Position numbers and translations under genes: made by a program
Part shown: positions 46,179 to 55,467 of the stretch, in pieces
How the letters are laid out: each line of letters starts with the position of its first letter
Position numbering within the stretch: the first letter of the stretch is position 1
Source: CAZOKN01 sp964580525
GTDB lineage: Bacteria > Pseudomonadota > Alphaproteobacteria > Rickettsiales > UBA6187
Assembly (NCBI GenBank): GCA_964580525.1
Contig: CAZOKN010000003.1
Span: 1-64,000, forward strand
Length of the DNA stretch: 64,000 bases
Direction: 5' to 3'
Notes under the pieces: generated by a model
What the model saw: only the letters and a program-made list of their open reading frames with translations
The model's database searches: none
What the model was told of the DNA's origin: nothing

Positions 46179-46366
46179 AAAAAAACCCGCCACTACTTGT
46201 AGCAGGATATTTTTTATTTTTTTCAAAAGCTGTTCTGGTCTACCTGACTTTTGCTTTATGGTTTTTTTATTGATTGTCCCTCGCGTTCAGAGTTTCAACT
46301 TTAATAATCTAACCATAATTTCAAATATATCAGGCAAAAGTTAATAATGGGTTAACATAGACTCTT
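46179..46366 (-). ncRNA. Candidate structured small RNA in the rnd-46450 intergenic region
   Basis: The 317 bases from the gap to 46449 hold no protein gene. Long-range pairing is visible: ACTTTTGC (46247-46254) with GCAAAAGT (46334-46341), and inside it TTATGG (46256-46261) with CCATAA (46313-46318). On the minus strand a terminator-like stem (a 7-bp helix including two wobble pairs, near 46190-46205) runs into seven T at 46185-46179. A possible minus promoter, TTGGCA-16-TATTTT, lies at 46400-46373. Together these suggest a ~190-nt minus-strand RNA. The A/T-rich background makes chance matches possible. Confidence 0.3.
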
Positions 46367-46393
46367 GACGAAAAAATATTTTAAAAATAAAAT
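46365..46393 (+). promoter_or_regulatory. Predicted promoter for the 46450 gene
   Basis: TTGACG (46365-46370), a 17-base spacer and TAAAAT (46388-46393), about 57 bases before the ATG. It overlaps the possible opposing promoter of the candidate RNA. Confidence 0.5.
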
Positions 46394-46449
46394 TTGCCAA
46401 GCATAATACCATCATTGAGAGTAAAAACTTTAAAAACAATGCTTATTCT

Positions 46450-46665
46450 ATGAAAAATAAAATAAAAAAATTATTTATTTTAATCATGCTAGGAGCAGCC
46501 GCTGCGTGGCTCATTCACACTGTTTTGGTGTTTTATGGCTATGTTTCACTATGGGGCGAACTAAGAATAACAACAAGAGCTCTAGCCTCCCAACTCATAA
46601 TTTTCATTGGGAAAAACGTACCTACATTAATTGCGGTTTTGATTGGTAAAAGCAAGTGGGATTAA
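46450..46665 (+). CDS. Small two-helix membrane protein, unknown
   Basis: A 71-residue protein with a basic start, a hydrophobic helix (about 7-33) and a second weaker one (about 46-66). No family was recognised. It has a good predicted promoter but no clear ribosome site. It overlaps the end of polA, on the other strand, by 4 bases. Confidence 0.55.
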   Translation: MKNKIKKLFILIMLGAAAAWLIHTVLVFYGYVSLWGELRITTRALASQLIIFIGKNVPTLIAVLIGKSKWD

Positions 46666-49427
46666 TGTATTTCCCGCCAGTTATCACCAACGCCAACATC
46701 AACAGTAATCGGAACAGATAGGTTAATAACGTTTTCCATTGCCTGCTTCATCAAACTTGCAACTTTTTCTACCTCATTTTCCGGCGCTTCCACAACTAGT
46801 TCATCATGTACTTGCAGTAATAAGCGTGCTTTTAGTCCATTTTCTCTAATTTTTTTATCCAGAACAATCATAGCTTTTTTTATTATATCAGCCGCTGAGC
46901 CTTGCAAAGGAGCATTGATAGCCGCACGTTCAGAAAACTGACGTATGCCCTGATTTCTATCATTAATGCCAGTTATATAGCATTTTCGACCCCAAATAGT
47001 ATTCACATAGCCATGCTGTCTTGCAAATTCAACTGTTTTTGTCATATAGGCTTCAATGCCTGGATATTGCTTGAAATATTGCGTTATATATTCAGAAGCC
47101 TCTTTACGTTCAATACCAAGCCTTTGTGCCAATCCAAATGCACTAATTCCGTATATAATTCCGAAATTTATAGTTTTAGCCCGCCTTCTAAGCTCACTGC
47201 TAACATTTACTATATCAACACCAAACATTTGGCTGGCCGTTGCCGCGTGAATATCAAGGTTATTTTTAAACGCGTGCTTTAACGTGTCAATATCAGCGAT
47301 ATGAGCAAGCAAACGCAGCTCAATCTGCGAATAATCCGCCGAAAGAAGCTTACAGCCTTTCTCGGCAATAAACGCCTCACGGATTTTATTACCCTCTTCG
47401 CTTCTAATCGGGATATTCTGAATGTTAGGATTATGAGAACTCAACCTACCGGTATTGGTCGCCGCCATTGCAAAGGTAGTGTGGATGCGGCCATCACTTT
47501 TGATCTGCAATGGCAAGGTATCTGTATAGGTACTCTTTATTTTCGAAAAATGGCGCCATTCTAGAATTTTGGAGCATATACTGTGTCCAGAATCAGCTAA
47601 ATCCTGCAAAACCTGTACATCCGTAGAATAAGCCCCAGTTTTTTTAGATTTTTTACCGCCTTGTATCCCCATTTTGTCGAATAAAACTTCGCCCAACTGC
47701 TTTGGCGAGCCAATATTAAATTCACAAGTTGCTTCAGCAAAAATCTCCTTCTCAAGCTCTTGTATTTTTACAGAAAAATAATCAGAAAGCTCTTTTAGTC
47801 TTGTTGGTGAAATTTTAATTCCACGTAATTCCATATCAGCCAAAACTCCTAATAGCGGCTTTTCCATTCGCTCATAAGACGTAACTTGCTTTTCAGTAAA
47901 TAATCTCTGATTTAAAAGCTGATATATATGAGATATGGCTATAGCCTTTGTGCAACTGAAATGCTTCGCTTTTTCCGGCGGAAGGGTTGATATGTCATCT
48001 TCGCTAAATAAATTATCAACACCTTCAGAATAATGGCGTAAAATTAGCTTATCCAACTCATGACTATGCAGTCCAGCATCTAAGGAATAAGACATCAGCA
48101 TAATATCTTCAAGCGGCGATATTTCAACGCCAGAAGCTCTGGCAGACTTCACCAGCTCTTTCAAATCATGCCCGATTTTTAATATTGAAGAATCCTGCAA
48201 TATACTTTTAAGAGCAAAAATAAAGCTATTTAGGGTTAATCCTTTTTCATCTTCTTTTGTTTCAGCATCGCCAAAAAGGTTCGTTTGCTTTGGTGAAGAT
48301 TCACTATTTAAAGCTACATAACAAGCTTCATTAGCTTTTAATGACATGGAAATACCAAATAACTTACCTTTTTTATCTAATTCAACAGAAAAAGATATTG
48401 CAGATATTTCTTTTTGAATTTCAATATATTGTGATAGTTTTTTTATATCTTCAATTAATATAAAATTATTATTTGTGCTAGCGGGTTTTGCCACATGCAC
48501 TGTCTCCAGCAAATCGCTATGCCCATCGCCAATTAACTTACCTATACGACCAATCAACGATTTAAAATTCTGCTGATTAAGAAAATTCAACAATTTATCC
48601 TTATCAACATGCTTAACTAATAAATCATCAAATGAATATTCCACCGGCGCTGTTTCGCACAGACGTACCAAATCGCGCGAAAGGAAAGCCTTATCGCTGT
48701 TATCTTTCAACGATTGGCGCCTTTTATCCTGCTTTATTTCGTCAAGTCTAACCATAACTTCATCGAGACTGCCGAACTGATTTATCAGCTCTGCCGCAGT
48801 TTTAGGCCCAATCCCAGGAACACCAGGAATATTATCTGATGAATCGCCCATCAATGACAAAATATCAATAACCTTATCCGGCTTAACACCAAATTTTTCA
48901 ACAACTTCTGCAACACCAATAAACTTTGATTTAAGAGGATCATACATCTGCACGCCATCCCCCACAAGCTGCATCAAATCCTTATCCGACGAAACTATCA
49001 AAACCTTATTCCCATGCTCACGCGCTATTTTTGCATAGGTAGCTATCAAATCATCTGCCTCAAAACCCTCTTTTTCGATTATTGCAATATTGAGCGCCTG
49101 CACAGCTTCACGCAATATAGGAAATTGCGGAATTAAATCATCTGGCGCAGGTGGACGATTAGCTTTATATTCAGAATATAATTCATTTCTAAATGTGTTT
49201 TTTCCAGCATCAAACACCACAGCAATATAATCAGTTGGGTGATCGCTAAGCATTTTTACCAACATGTTAGTAAAAGCAAAAACTGCACCTGTGGGAGTGC
49301 CGTCTGCACGCGTCATCCTAGTTTTAGCCATGGCATGATACGCCCTAAAAACAAAGCCATAACCATCGATTAATAATAGATTTTTTTCCTGCGGCAATTC
49401 ATCTTTTTTCATAGCAACTGAATTCAT
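46662..49427 (-). CDS. polA: DNA polymerase I PolA, proofreading domain degenerate
   Basis: Repair and Okazaki-fragment polymerase of 921 residues. The N-terminal 5'-3' exonuclease is intact ('LLIDGYGFVFRAYHAM', 'EGFEADDLIATYAKIA', 'LMGDSSDNIPGVPGIGPKTA'). The polymerase is intact: motif A 'LLSADYSQIELRLLAHI', the O-helix 'RRRAKTINFGIIYG' and motif C 'LLQVHDELVVEAP'. In the middle 3'-5' exonuclease domain, the FAFDTET motif of E. coli is 'ISFSVEL', the second Asp site is 'HDLKELV' and the last Tyr/Asp motif is absent. Proofreading is therefore probably lost. Confidence 0.96.
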   Translation of the reverse strand: MNSVAMKKDELPQEKNLLLIDGYGFVFRAYHAMAKTRMTRADGTPTGAVFAFTNMLVKMLSDHPTDYIAVVFDAGKNTFRNELYSEYKANRPPAPDDLIPQFPILREAVQALNIAIIEKEGFEADDLIATYAKIAREHGNKVLIVSSDKDLMQLVGDGVQMYDPLKSKFIGVAEVVEKFGVKPDKVIDILSLMGDSSDNIPGVPGIGPKTAAELINQFGSLDEVMVRLDEIKQDKRRQSLKDNSDKAFLSRDLVRLCETAPVEYSFDDLLVKHVDKDKLLNFLNQQNFKSLIGRIGKLIGDGHSDLLETVHVAKPASTNNNFILIEDIKKLSQYIEIQKEISAISFSVELDKKGKLFGISMSLKANEACYVALNSESSPKQTNLFGDAETKEDEKGLTLNSFIFALKSILQDSSILKIGHDLKELVKSARASGVEISPLEDIMLMSYSLDAGLHSHELDKLILRHYSEGVDNLFSEDDISTLPPEKAKHFSCTKAIAISHIYQLLNQRLFTEKQVTSYERMEKPLLGVLADMELRGIKISPTRLKELSDYFSVKIQELEKEIFAEATCEFNIGSPKQLGEVLFDKMGIQGGKKSKKTGAYSTDVQVLQDLADSGHSICSKILEWRHFSKIKSTYTDTLPLQIKSDGRIHTTFAMAATNTGRLSSHNPNIQNIPIRSEEGNKIREAFIAEKGCKLLSADYSQIELRLLAHIADIDTLKHAFKNNLDIHAATASQMFGVDIVNVSSELRRRAKTINFGIIYGISAFGLAQRLGIERKEASEYITQYFKQYPGIEAYMTKTVEFARQHGYVNTIWGRKCYITGINDRNQGIRQFSERAAINAPLQGSAADIIKKAMIVLDKKIRENGLKARLLLQVHDELVVEAPENEVEKVASLMKQAMENVINLSVPITVDVGVGDNWREIH

Positions 49428-49563
49428 ATATTTCCCAAAAATGCACTTGATTGGGCATAGTAAAGGAAGAAATTGTAACTGTTAAGCAATTACTGTAAAT
49501 GTTTATTAACTAATATATAAAATACTTTTCAAAAACATAAATTTTAGTGAAGCAGGTTTAAAA

Positions 49564-50646
49564 ATGCCACAGCTCTTCAAAAAATTATCAGAACCCAATG
49601 AAGACACAGTAAGGCTGCGGCGGGAATTTTTGCAATTTCATGCAGAGTTTAAAATTCCACCACGCAATATTCCCGAAATAAAACACAGCAACAGTTCTGA
49701 ATTATTGAGCGGAATATTCAAGCACACAAACGGTATAGTGTTCGGCGAAGAACATTTTGATAATGTCGCCGCCGGCTTCATAACAGATCATATGGAATAT
49801 CTACACAGTCTTGGCGTACGAAAATTCTTTTTCGAAGGATTGTTTTATGGAATGGAAAAGGGCGTAGATGGTTTGCGTGACGAAAAAGATAGCACTCATA
49901 ATGAATATTCTAGGCTTATTTCAGCTGCAAAAAATCTTGGCATTGAGATAATAGGTATCGATAGCCGTGGTTGTAAAAGGGGTGATGGAGCAACTCGCGA
50001 TATTTTCATGAATGCTTACGCACAAAAAATTATCAACCATCATGCAGAAAACGAAAAGTGGATTGCCCTGGTCGGCATGATGCATATAAATAGCTGTACA
50101 TTTATTGATTCAGAAACTTTCATACGTCATAAAATACACGGCATTAGCGAAATGACTGGCGCTATTGGAATGGTGATTGACCCCATAAATGATGCAACAG
50201 AATCATATATAAAATATCAAAGTCAATTCAAGGCCGCACCGGCGAAATATATAAATGCCGATATAGTTTATGCTACACCACATCATAAAATATCTTCAGA
50301 GAAATATAACAAATCAAATATCAAAAATCCCATTGAAAAACTGAATATTACACTCAATTCTTTAGATTATAAATTAACTTATTATGATATAGATAATCAC
50401 GCCAGATTTGACACTCAAACAAAACAATATATAAAGGGCATAATCTTTGCGTTTAAGAATGAAAATGTTTCAGCACAAGAGCTGGAGTCATTAAAATTCA
50501 AAATTAAAAAAGATTGTGGGAATTCCTTTAATATATTGCTTGATAGTGAAAATAGCGAAATTATTTTCTTCTGCGATGCAAAAAACATAACTTTAGCTGC
50601 CGAAGAAATAAAAAAATCTATGATAGAAATATTTGATAATGTCTAA
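49564..50646 (+). CDS. TIKI/ChaN/EreA-like protein, unknown role
   Basis: A 360-residue protein whose first ~200 residues show the spaced motifs of the TIKI/TraB/ChaN/erythromycin-esterase-like superfamily. These are 'NGIVFGEEHFDN' (61-64 GEEH), 'VRKFFFEGLF' (E91), 'GIEIIGIDSR' (131-135) and 'WIALVGMMHINS' (171-174 GMMH). No signal peptide is seen. The last ~150 residues are unrecognised. The stop overlaps the hemW start by 8 bases, so the two are translationally coupled. ChaN relatives bind haem, which would fit HemW. Protease, esterase or toxin-like roles are also possible in this superfamily. Confidence 0.6.
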   Translation: MPQLFKKLSEPNEDTVRLRREFLQFHAEFKIPPRNIPEIKHSNSSELLSGIFKHTNGIVFGEEHFDNVAAGFITDHMEYLHSLGVRKFFFEGLFYGMEKGVDGLRDEKDSTHNEYSRLISAAKNLGIEIIGIDSRGCKRGDGATRDIFMNAYAQKIINHHAENEKWIALVGMMHINSCTFIDSETFIRHKIHGISEMTGAIGMVIDPINDATESYIKYQSQFKAAPAKYINADIVYATPHHKISSEKYNKSNIKNPIEKLNITLNSLDYKLTYYDIDNHARFDTQTKQYIKGIIFAFKNENVSAQELESLKFKIKKDCGNSFNILLDSENSEIIFFCDAKNITLAAEEIKKSMIEIFDNV

Positions 50647-51793
50647 AAATACCAAAGATCTCGCAATATATATCCACTGGCCATTTTGTAAGTCAAAATG
50701 TCCTTATTGCGATTTTAATTCGCACGTGACAAATAGTATAGATTACAGCGAGTGGCAAAATTCATATCTCAAGGAAATGAGTTATTTCAGAGATTTTATT
50801 GACGGCAAAAACATATCCAGCATTTTCTTTGGTGGCGGCACTCCAACCCTTATGCCTCCACGCATCGCTGAAAAAATAATCGAACGTCTTTATAGCATAG
50901 CATCCCTTGATAAAAATATTGAAATTACACTAGAAGGTAACCCAACTTCGGTTGAAAATAAAAAATTAGCTGATTTTAAAAATGCCGGCGTAAATCGTGT
51001 ATCTCTGGGTGTACAGGCTTTTAATGATAAAGATCTAAAATTTTTAGGACGCGAGCATAGCAAAAATGAGGCGTTGGAGGCCATTGAAATTGCCGCCAAA
51101 AATTTCAATAACTATTCTTTTGACCTTATATATGCAAGACCTGAGCAAACCATAAAAGAATGGGAAGAAGAACTAAAACAAGCCATAAAATATACTCGCA
51201 ACCACTTGTCGCTTTACCAGCTAACTATCGAAAAAGGTACTAGTTTTTACAGCGAATATAATAAAGGAAAATTCACCCTTCCCTCTGACGAAGTTGCGGC
51301 TACATTATATGAAATGACTTACGAAAAAATGGAGCAATTTGGCTTTAACGCTTACGAAGTTTCTAATTTCGCTAAACCTGAATTTGAATCAAAGCATAAT
51401 TTAACTTACTGGTATTATAATGATTATCTTGGAATTGGGCCAGGCGCACACAGTCGTATAACTGAAAACGGCAAGAAACAGGCTCTCACTATGGTGCATC
51501 GCCCAGAAAGCTGGCTAAAACAGATAAAAGAACAAAGCAATGGCATCCAACAAAAATCAACCCTAAACGAACAGGAGATTTTTGAAGAAATGATGATGAT
51601 GGGATTACGACTTAAAGATGGCATGAACAGAAAACGTATAGAAGATGTTTCTGGCTTTATCATAGAAGAAAAATTGCAAAACCTTGAAAAAATGCAAAAT
51701 TTAAATCTGATAGAAATTGATAAAGATACTATAAAAGCCACACAAAAAGGCAGGATGCTACTAAATTCTGTTCTGGCAGAAATGCTGGGATAA
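50639..51793 (+). CDS. hemW: Radical SAM haem chaperone HemW
   Basis: A coproporphyrinogen-oxidase-like radical SAM protein now known to carry haem. The 384-residue product has 'YIHWPFCKSKCPYCDFNSH' with the CxxxCxxC cluster site, 'FFGGGTPTLM' and the HemW haem motif region 'KHNLTYWYYNDYLGIGPGAH'. It lacks the extra motifs of true HemN. ATG 50639 overlaps the preceding gene. Confidence 0.94.
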   Translation: MSKNTKDLAIYIHWPFCKSKCPYCDFNSHVTNSIDYSEWQNSYLKEMSYFRDFIDGKNISSIFFGGGTPTLMPPRIAEKIIERLYSIASLDKNIEITLEGNPTSVENKKLADFKNAGVNRVSLGVQAFNDKDLKFLGREHSKNEALEAIEIAAKNFNNYSFDLIYARPEQTIKEWEEELKQAIKYTRNHLSLYQLTIEKGTSFYSEYNKGKFTLPSDEVAATLYEMTYEKMEQFGFNAYEVSNFAKPEFESKHNLTYWYYNDYLGIGPGAHSRITENGKKQALTMVHRPESWLKQIKEQSNGIQQKSTLNEQEIFEEMMMMGLRLKDGMNRKRIEDVSGFIIEEKLQNLEKMQNLNLIEIDKDTIKATQKGRMLLNSVLAEMLG

Positions 51794-51876
51794 AAAATTA
51801 TAGATAAAATTCTTTAATTTTACTCCCAAACCACATAATATGCAGCCAGCAACAAATAAAAAGAGACCATCCGCTT

Positions 51877-53034
51877 ATGTCAATCGACCCATTGGAACTG
51901 TCAAAAAAATTAATTGCCTGCCCAAGCGTAACCCCGCTTGATGAAGGTGTTTTGGGAGTATTGGAAAAAGCATTGACTGCAATGGGCTTTAAATGCACAA
52001 GGTTGAAATTTGATGAACCTGGCTATGATTCGGTAGAAAATCTTTATGCTCGTTTGGGTACAAACTCACCTAATTTTTGTTTTGCCGGACACACGGATGT
52101 TGTCCCGCCTGGAAATATCGAAATGTGGACTTCACACCCTTTCAAACCAGAAGTGCGTGATGACATACTTTATGGCCGCGGAACATCTGACATGAAATGT
52201 GCAATCGCCTGCTTTGCTGCCGCAGTCGATAAATTTATCAAAAATAATACATTAAATGGCTCCATAAGCTTTTTAATCACTAATGACGAAGAAGGGATTG
52301 CTATAAATGGCACAAAGAAAGCCTTGCAACAACTTGAAAAACAAAAAGAAAAAATAGATGCTTGCATAGTTGGCGAACCAACAAATGTGGAAAATCTTGG
52401 CGATACGGTAAAAATTGGCCGTCGCGGCTCTATAACATTCAAGCTTGCCGTTTGGGGCAAACAGGGCCATGTGGCATATCCACATTTAGCCGATAACCCA
52501 ATCAGCCGAATGACAAAAATATTACATGCCCTCGATTCTCATGAACTTGATAAAGGTACAGAATTTTTCCAACCTTCTAATCTTGAAATAGTGAGCGTTG
52601 ACGTTGGGAATCCTGCTGATAACGTTATTCCAGCAATGGCAACTGCAGTATTTAATATCAGGTTTAATGACTCTCATAAATCCGCAACTTTGGTGAAATG
52701 GATAGAAGGTATATGTGAATCAATCTGCGAAACCGGCGATGCAAAATATAAGCTTGAGCATAGAGTATCGGGAGAATCCTTTATAACCAAGCCAGGCAAG
52801 CTCAGTGAACTGGTTAGCGAGGCTATAAAAGAAGTTACAGGCATAAAACCGGAACTTAGCACTAGCGGCGGCACTTCTGACGCACGTTTCATAAAGGATT
52901 ATTGTCCGGTAGTAGAATTCGGTGTGCTCAACAAAACTGCCCATAAAGTAGATGAAAACACTTCCATAAGCGACATATATAAACTAACTGACGTTTATTA
53001 TAAGGTTTTAGAAAAATTTTTTAGTTTTATATAA
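51877..53034 (+). CDS. dapE: Succinyl-diaminopimelate desuccinylase DapE
   Basis: A zinc-dependent step toward meso-DAP and lysine. The 385-residue M20-type protein has the metal motifs 'FAGHTDVVPPG', 'GRGTSDMKCAIACF' and 'SFLITNDEEGIAINGT'. It also has the late 'GTSDARFIKDYCPVVEFG' and 'TAHKVDENTS'. Its presence implies peptidoglycan with DAP. Confidence 0.96.
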   Translation: MSIDPLELSKKLIACPSVTPLDEGVLGVLEKALTAMGFKCTRLKFDEPGYDSVENLYARLGTNSPNFCFAGHTDVVPPGNIEMWTSHPFKPEVRDDILYGRGTSDMKCAIACFAAAVDKFIKNNTLNGSISFLITNDEEGIAINGTKKALQQLEKQKEKIDACIVGEPTNVENLGDTVKIGRRGSITFKLAVWGKQGHVAYPHLADNPISRMTKILHALDSHELDKGTEFFQPSNLEIVSVDVGNPADNVIPAMATAVFNIRFNDSHKSATLVKWIEGICESICETGDAKYKLEHRVSGESFITKPGKLSELVSEAIKEVTGIKPELSTSGGTSDARFIKDYCPVVEFGVLNKTAHKVDENTSISDIYKLTDVYYKVLEKFFSFI

Positions 53035-53119
53035 CTTTTTCAGTAATTTACGATTGCGTATAAGTAGTTTCTTTATTACAATAAAAGTTTAACAAACAGA
53101 TATAGAAGCACATCAACCC

Positions 53120-55444
53120 ATGCCTCATGAAGAGCCTTTTACAGATATTGACCAGGATGCTCAACAGTTTGAGGTTGCTGATCCTTCTGCTCATATAAAC
53201 CAAAGCGCCTATGTTGATATTGGTGAGCCTGATCCTGCTCCCAAAAAAAGCTCTGGTAAAAAGAAGCTTATAGGATTTGTTTTCATATTACTTGCTGGCG
53301 GTTTGGGCGCTGCTAGCTTTATTTTTGGCGGTGGTAACGGCATAATTACGGCTGATTCCAATATTATAAAATCAGAAAATAGCGGTAGCATAGTTTTTGT
53401 CACTGGCGAAATTTCCGCTAAAGAAAATATTGACCCAATGTTCCAGGTCTCAAGCAACGGAACGTCAATAAAGCGTATGGTAGAAATATACCAATGGGCT
53501 GAAGAAGATGGAAAGCTCGTTCAAAAATGGTCAGAAAAAATAATTGCCTTAACTGGCGATGAAGCTAAAAGTAAAAATCTCGAAAATCCTAAGGATATAC
53601 CTATAGTTTCAGAAAAATTTGGTGACGAAGAAATTAAAATTGGCGCCTTTACGCTTGACCCATCAATTGCCGAAAAGGCATCGATGCCTTCTGATGTTCC
53701 TTTAAGTAAAGATACTTTCGCCAAACTAGACAGCGAAGGGCAACAAGCCTTTAAACTTTATCAGGACAAATATTATTTTTTTGGGGCCGATCCTGAAAAA
53801 CCGCAAGTAGGAGATTTTAGAATTAGTTTCAGCAAAAATGATGGCGGAACTTTTTCTATTTTAGCTAAACAACAAGGCAGCCAGTTAGTTGCGGGAACGT
53901 CGAGTGATGGCATTCCAATTGCCAAAGTTATGCCTGGAAAACACACGATTGATGAAATATCAGTGGGTGTAGATGCAGGTGGAAGCTCGATTATAACATG
54001 GATTATGCGCGGTGGTGCCGGCTTTTTATTCCTTATCTCTTTCGTAATGATGCTTGGCAAATCCGGACCAAAAGCCCCTAAACCAGCTAAAGAAAAAAAA
54101 ACAGATAAGCTTCGCAAAGAAAATACTCAAGAATTACTAGCTAGTCTAAGCCAGTTTGCTAAAGAAAGCTCTGCAGCAAAAGAATCTGCTCAAGCCGAGC
54201 AACATTTGCAGCAAACAGCTGTGGAAAATTCTGAAATTTCAGAAATTGATGATGAAACTTCTCATGTTGAGGAGGATTTTTATCCTGAGCCAGAGCCTAC
54301 ACATAAACCAGCTCCCGCTCCTGAAAAGCCAATTCATAAAGATCTGGTTCCTTTGGAATTTGAAACAAACACTAGCCAAGAAGAATTGCTGTCTGATTTG
54401 AGTGATTTTAAGTTACCTGAATTGCCAGATTTGCCTGAATTCCATGCCCATACTGAATCTACAACTTCTTTTGAAGCTAAACCTGAATTTGGATCTATAG
54501 AAGAGCCTATGCCATTTTCGACAGATGATGTAGAAATTCCGGACGGAGTTGAGATTATAGGCGGAGATATTGATGATATAGCACCTAAAAAAACTTCACC
54601 TGAGATCCCTCTTCCACCTTTTGCTTTTGATGAGGCGGCTCCAAAATCCATTACGCCTTCAAAACCTGAAGTTATAGGTGATCTCCCAAGCCTGGCAGAC
54701 GATGAAATGAATATACCAGAAAATGTTGAAATTATTGAAGATGCAGAAACTTCTGAAAAGCCAATCTCAGTTAGGGATTTATTAGGATCAGGCAATGGCC
54801 TTGACTTTGATACAGCACCAAATAAAGAAACAGCCGAATTGAAAACTCATATCCCTACCTTCGTCGATAACCCTATTGATGAAATTTCAGATAGAGGTCT
54901 TGATTTCACTGTTGATGATATTCCTCTTGAGCCCGAAGCACCTACGGTTAATGACATTCCTCTACCACCGTCGCCTGAAGATGAAGAATATTTTGAGATT
55001 GAAGAAGATCAACCTGAAGAGCCTTCTGACGATGAAGATGATGATGGTTTAGACGAAATTTTATTAGATGATGATGATTTTGAAATTGAGGATGATGAGC
55101 CTGAAGATGATGAAGAAATAGAAGAAGATGAAGAGGACGACGATGATGATTTTGTACCACTACCGCCACCACCGCCTATTTTAAACAGAAAACCAAAGGT
55201 GGAAGCCTCTAACGCGCCTGTTTTCACACCAGAACCAGCGCCTATGCCACCAGTACAAAAAGTTGCCCCTACTACAGGTGGTTTGTCATTTGAATTGCCA
55301 AACATTCCTGATGATTTCGACCCAACGAAAGAAATGGATACGCCATTGCCTGAAGAAAACCATTCAGATGAAGATTTTGAAGATTTCTCTCATACAGATG
55401 ATGACAACTTCTCGCCTTTTGATATAAAGGACGAGAATAAATAA
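53120..55444 (+). CDS. TMEM43-like membrane protein with long acidic tail
   Basis: A 774-residue protein. A short N-terminal acidic part precedes a helix (about 49-70). Residues about 80-300 contain the TMEM43/DUF1625-type pattern: 'VEIYQWAEEDGKLVQKWSEK', 'NPKDIPIVSEKFGDEEIKIG' and 'AFTLDPSIAEKAS'. A second helix near 293-313 ends this part. The remaining ~450 residues are extremely acidic and proline-rich, with a run of Asp/Glu before 'FVPLPPPPPIL'. The tail should be disordered and cytoplasmic or periplasmic depending on topology. Function is unknown; homologues of the first part act in membrane organisation. Confidence 0.68.
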   Translation: MPHEEPFTDIDQDAQQFEVADPSAHINQSAYVDIGEPDPAPKKSSGKKKLIGFVFILLAGGLGAASFIFGGGNGIITADSNIIKSENSGSIVFVTGEISAKENIDPMFQVSSNGTSIKRMVEIYQWAEEDGKLVQKWSEKIIALTGDEAKSKNLENPKDIPIVSEKFGDEEIKIGAFTLDPSIAEKASMPSDVPLSKDTFAKLDSEGQQAFKLYQDKYYFFGADPEKPQVGDFRISFSKNDGGTFSILAKQQGSQLVAGTSSDGIPIAKVMPGKHTIDEISVGVDAGGSSIITWIMRGGAGFLFLISFVMMLGKSGPKAPKPAKEKKTDKLRKENTQELLASLSQFAKESSAAKESAQAEQHLQQTAVENSEISEIDDETSHVEEDFYPEPEPTHKPAPAPEKPIHKDLVPLEFETNTSQEELLSDLSDFKLPELPDLPEFHAHTESTTSFEAKPEFGSIEEPMPFSTDDVEIPDGVEIIGGDIDDIAPKKTSPEIPLPPFAFDEAAPKSITPSKPEVIGDLPSLADDEMNIPENVEIIEDAETSEKPISVRDLLGSGNGLDFDTAPNKETAELKTHIPTFVDNPIDEISDRGLDFTVDDIPLEPEAPTVNDIPLPPSPEDEEYFEIEEDQPEEPSDDEDDDGLDEILLDDDDFEIEDDEPEDDEEIEEDEEDDDDDFVPLPPPPPILNRKPKVEASNAPVFTPEPAPMPPVQKVAPTTGGLSFELPNIPDDFDPTKEMDTPLPEENHSDEDFEDFSHTDDDNFSPFDIKDENK

Positions 55445-55467
55445 AGGCGATATCTTTAAGGAATAGC

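Noticed and set aside
46201..46449. tRNA or tmRNA in the gap before 46450
   Set aside because: No T-loop GTTCGA-type motif, acceptor stem or tmRNA tag codons were found.
55009..55172. Tandem-repeat or CRISPR-like array
   Set aside because: The repetition is codon-level Asp/Glu low complexity, without fixed repeats and spacers.
54948..55305. Open frames antisense to the acidic tail
   Set aside because: Ser- or His-rich runs arise from the GAT/GAA repeats on the opposite strand; they have no independent support.
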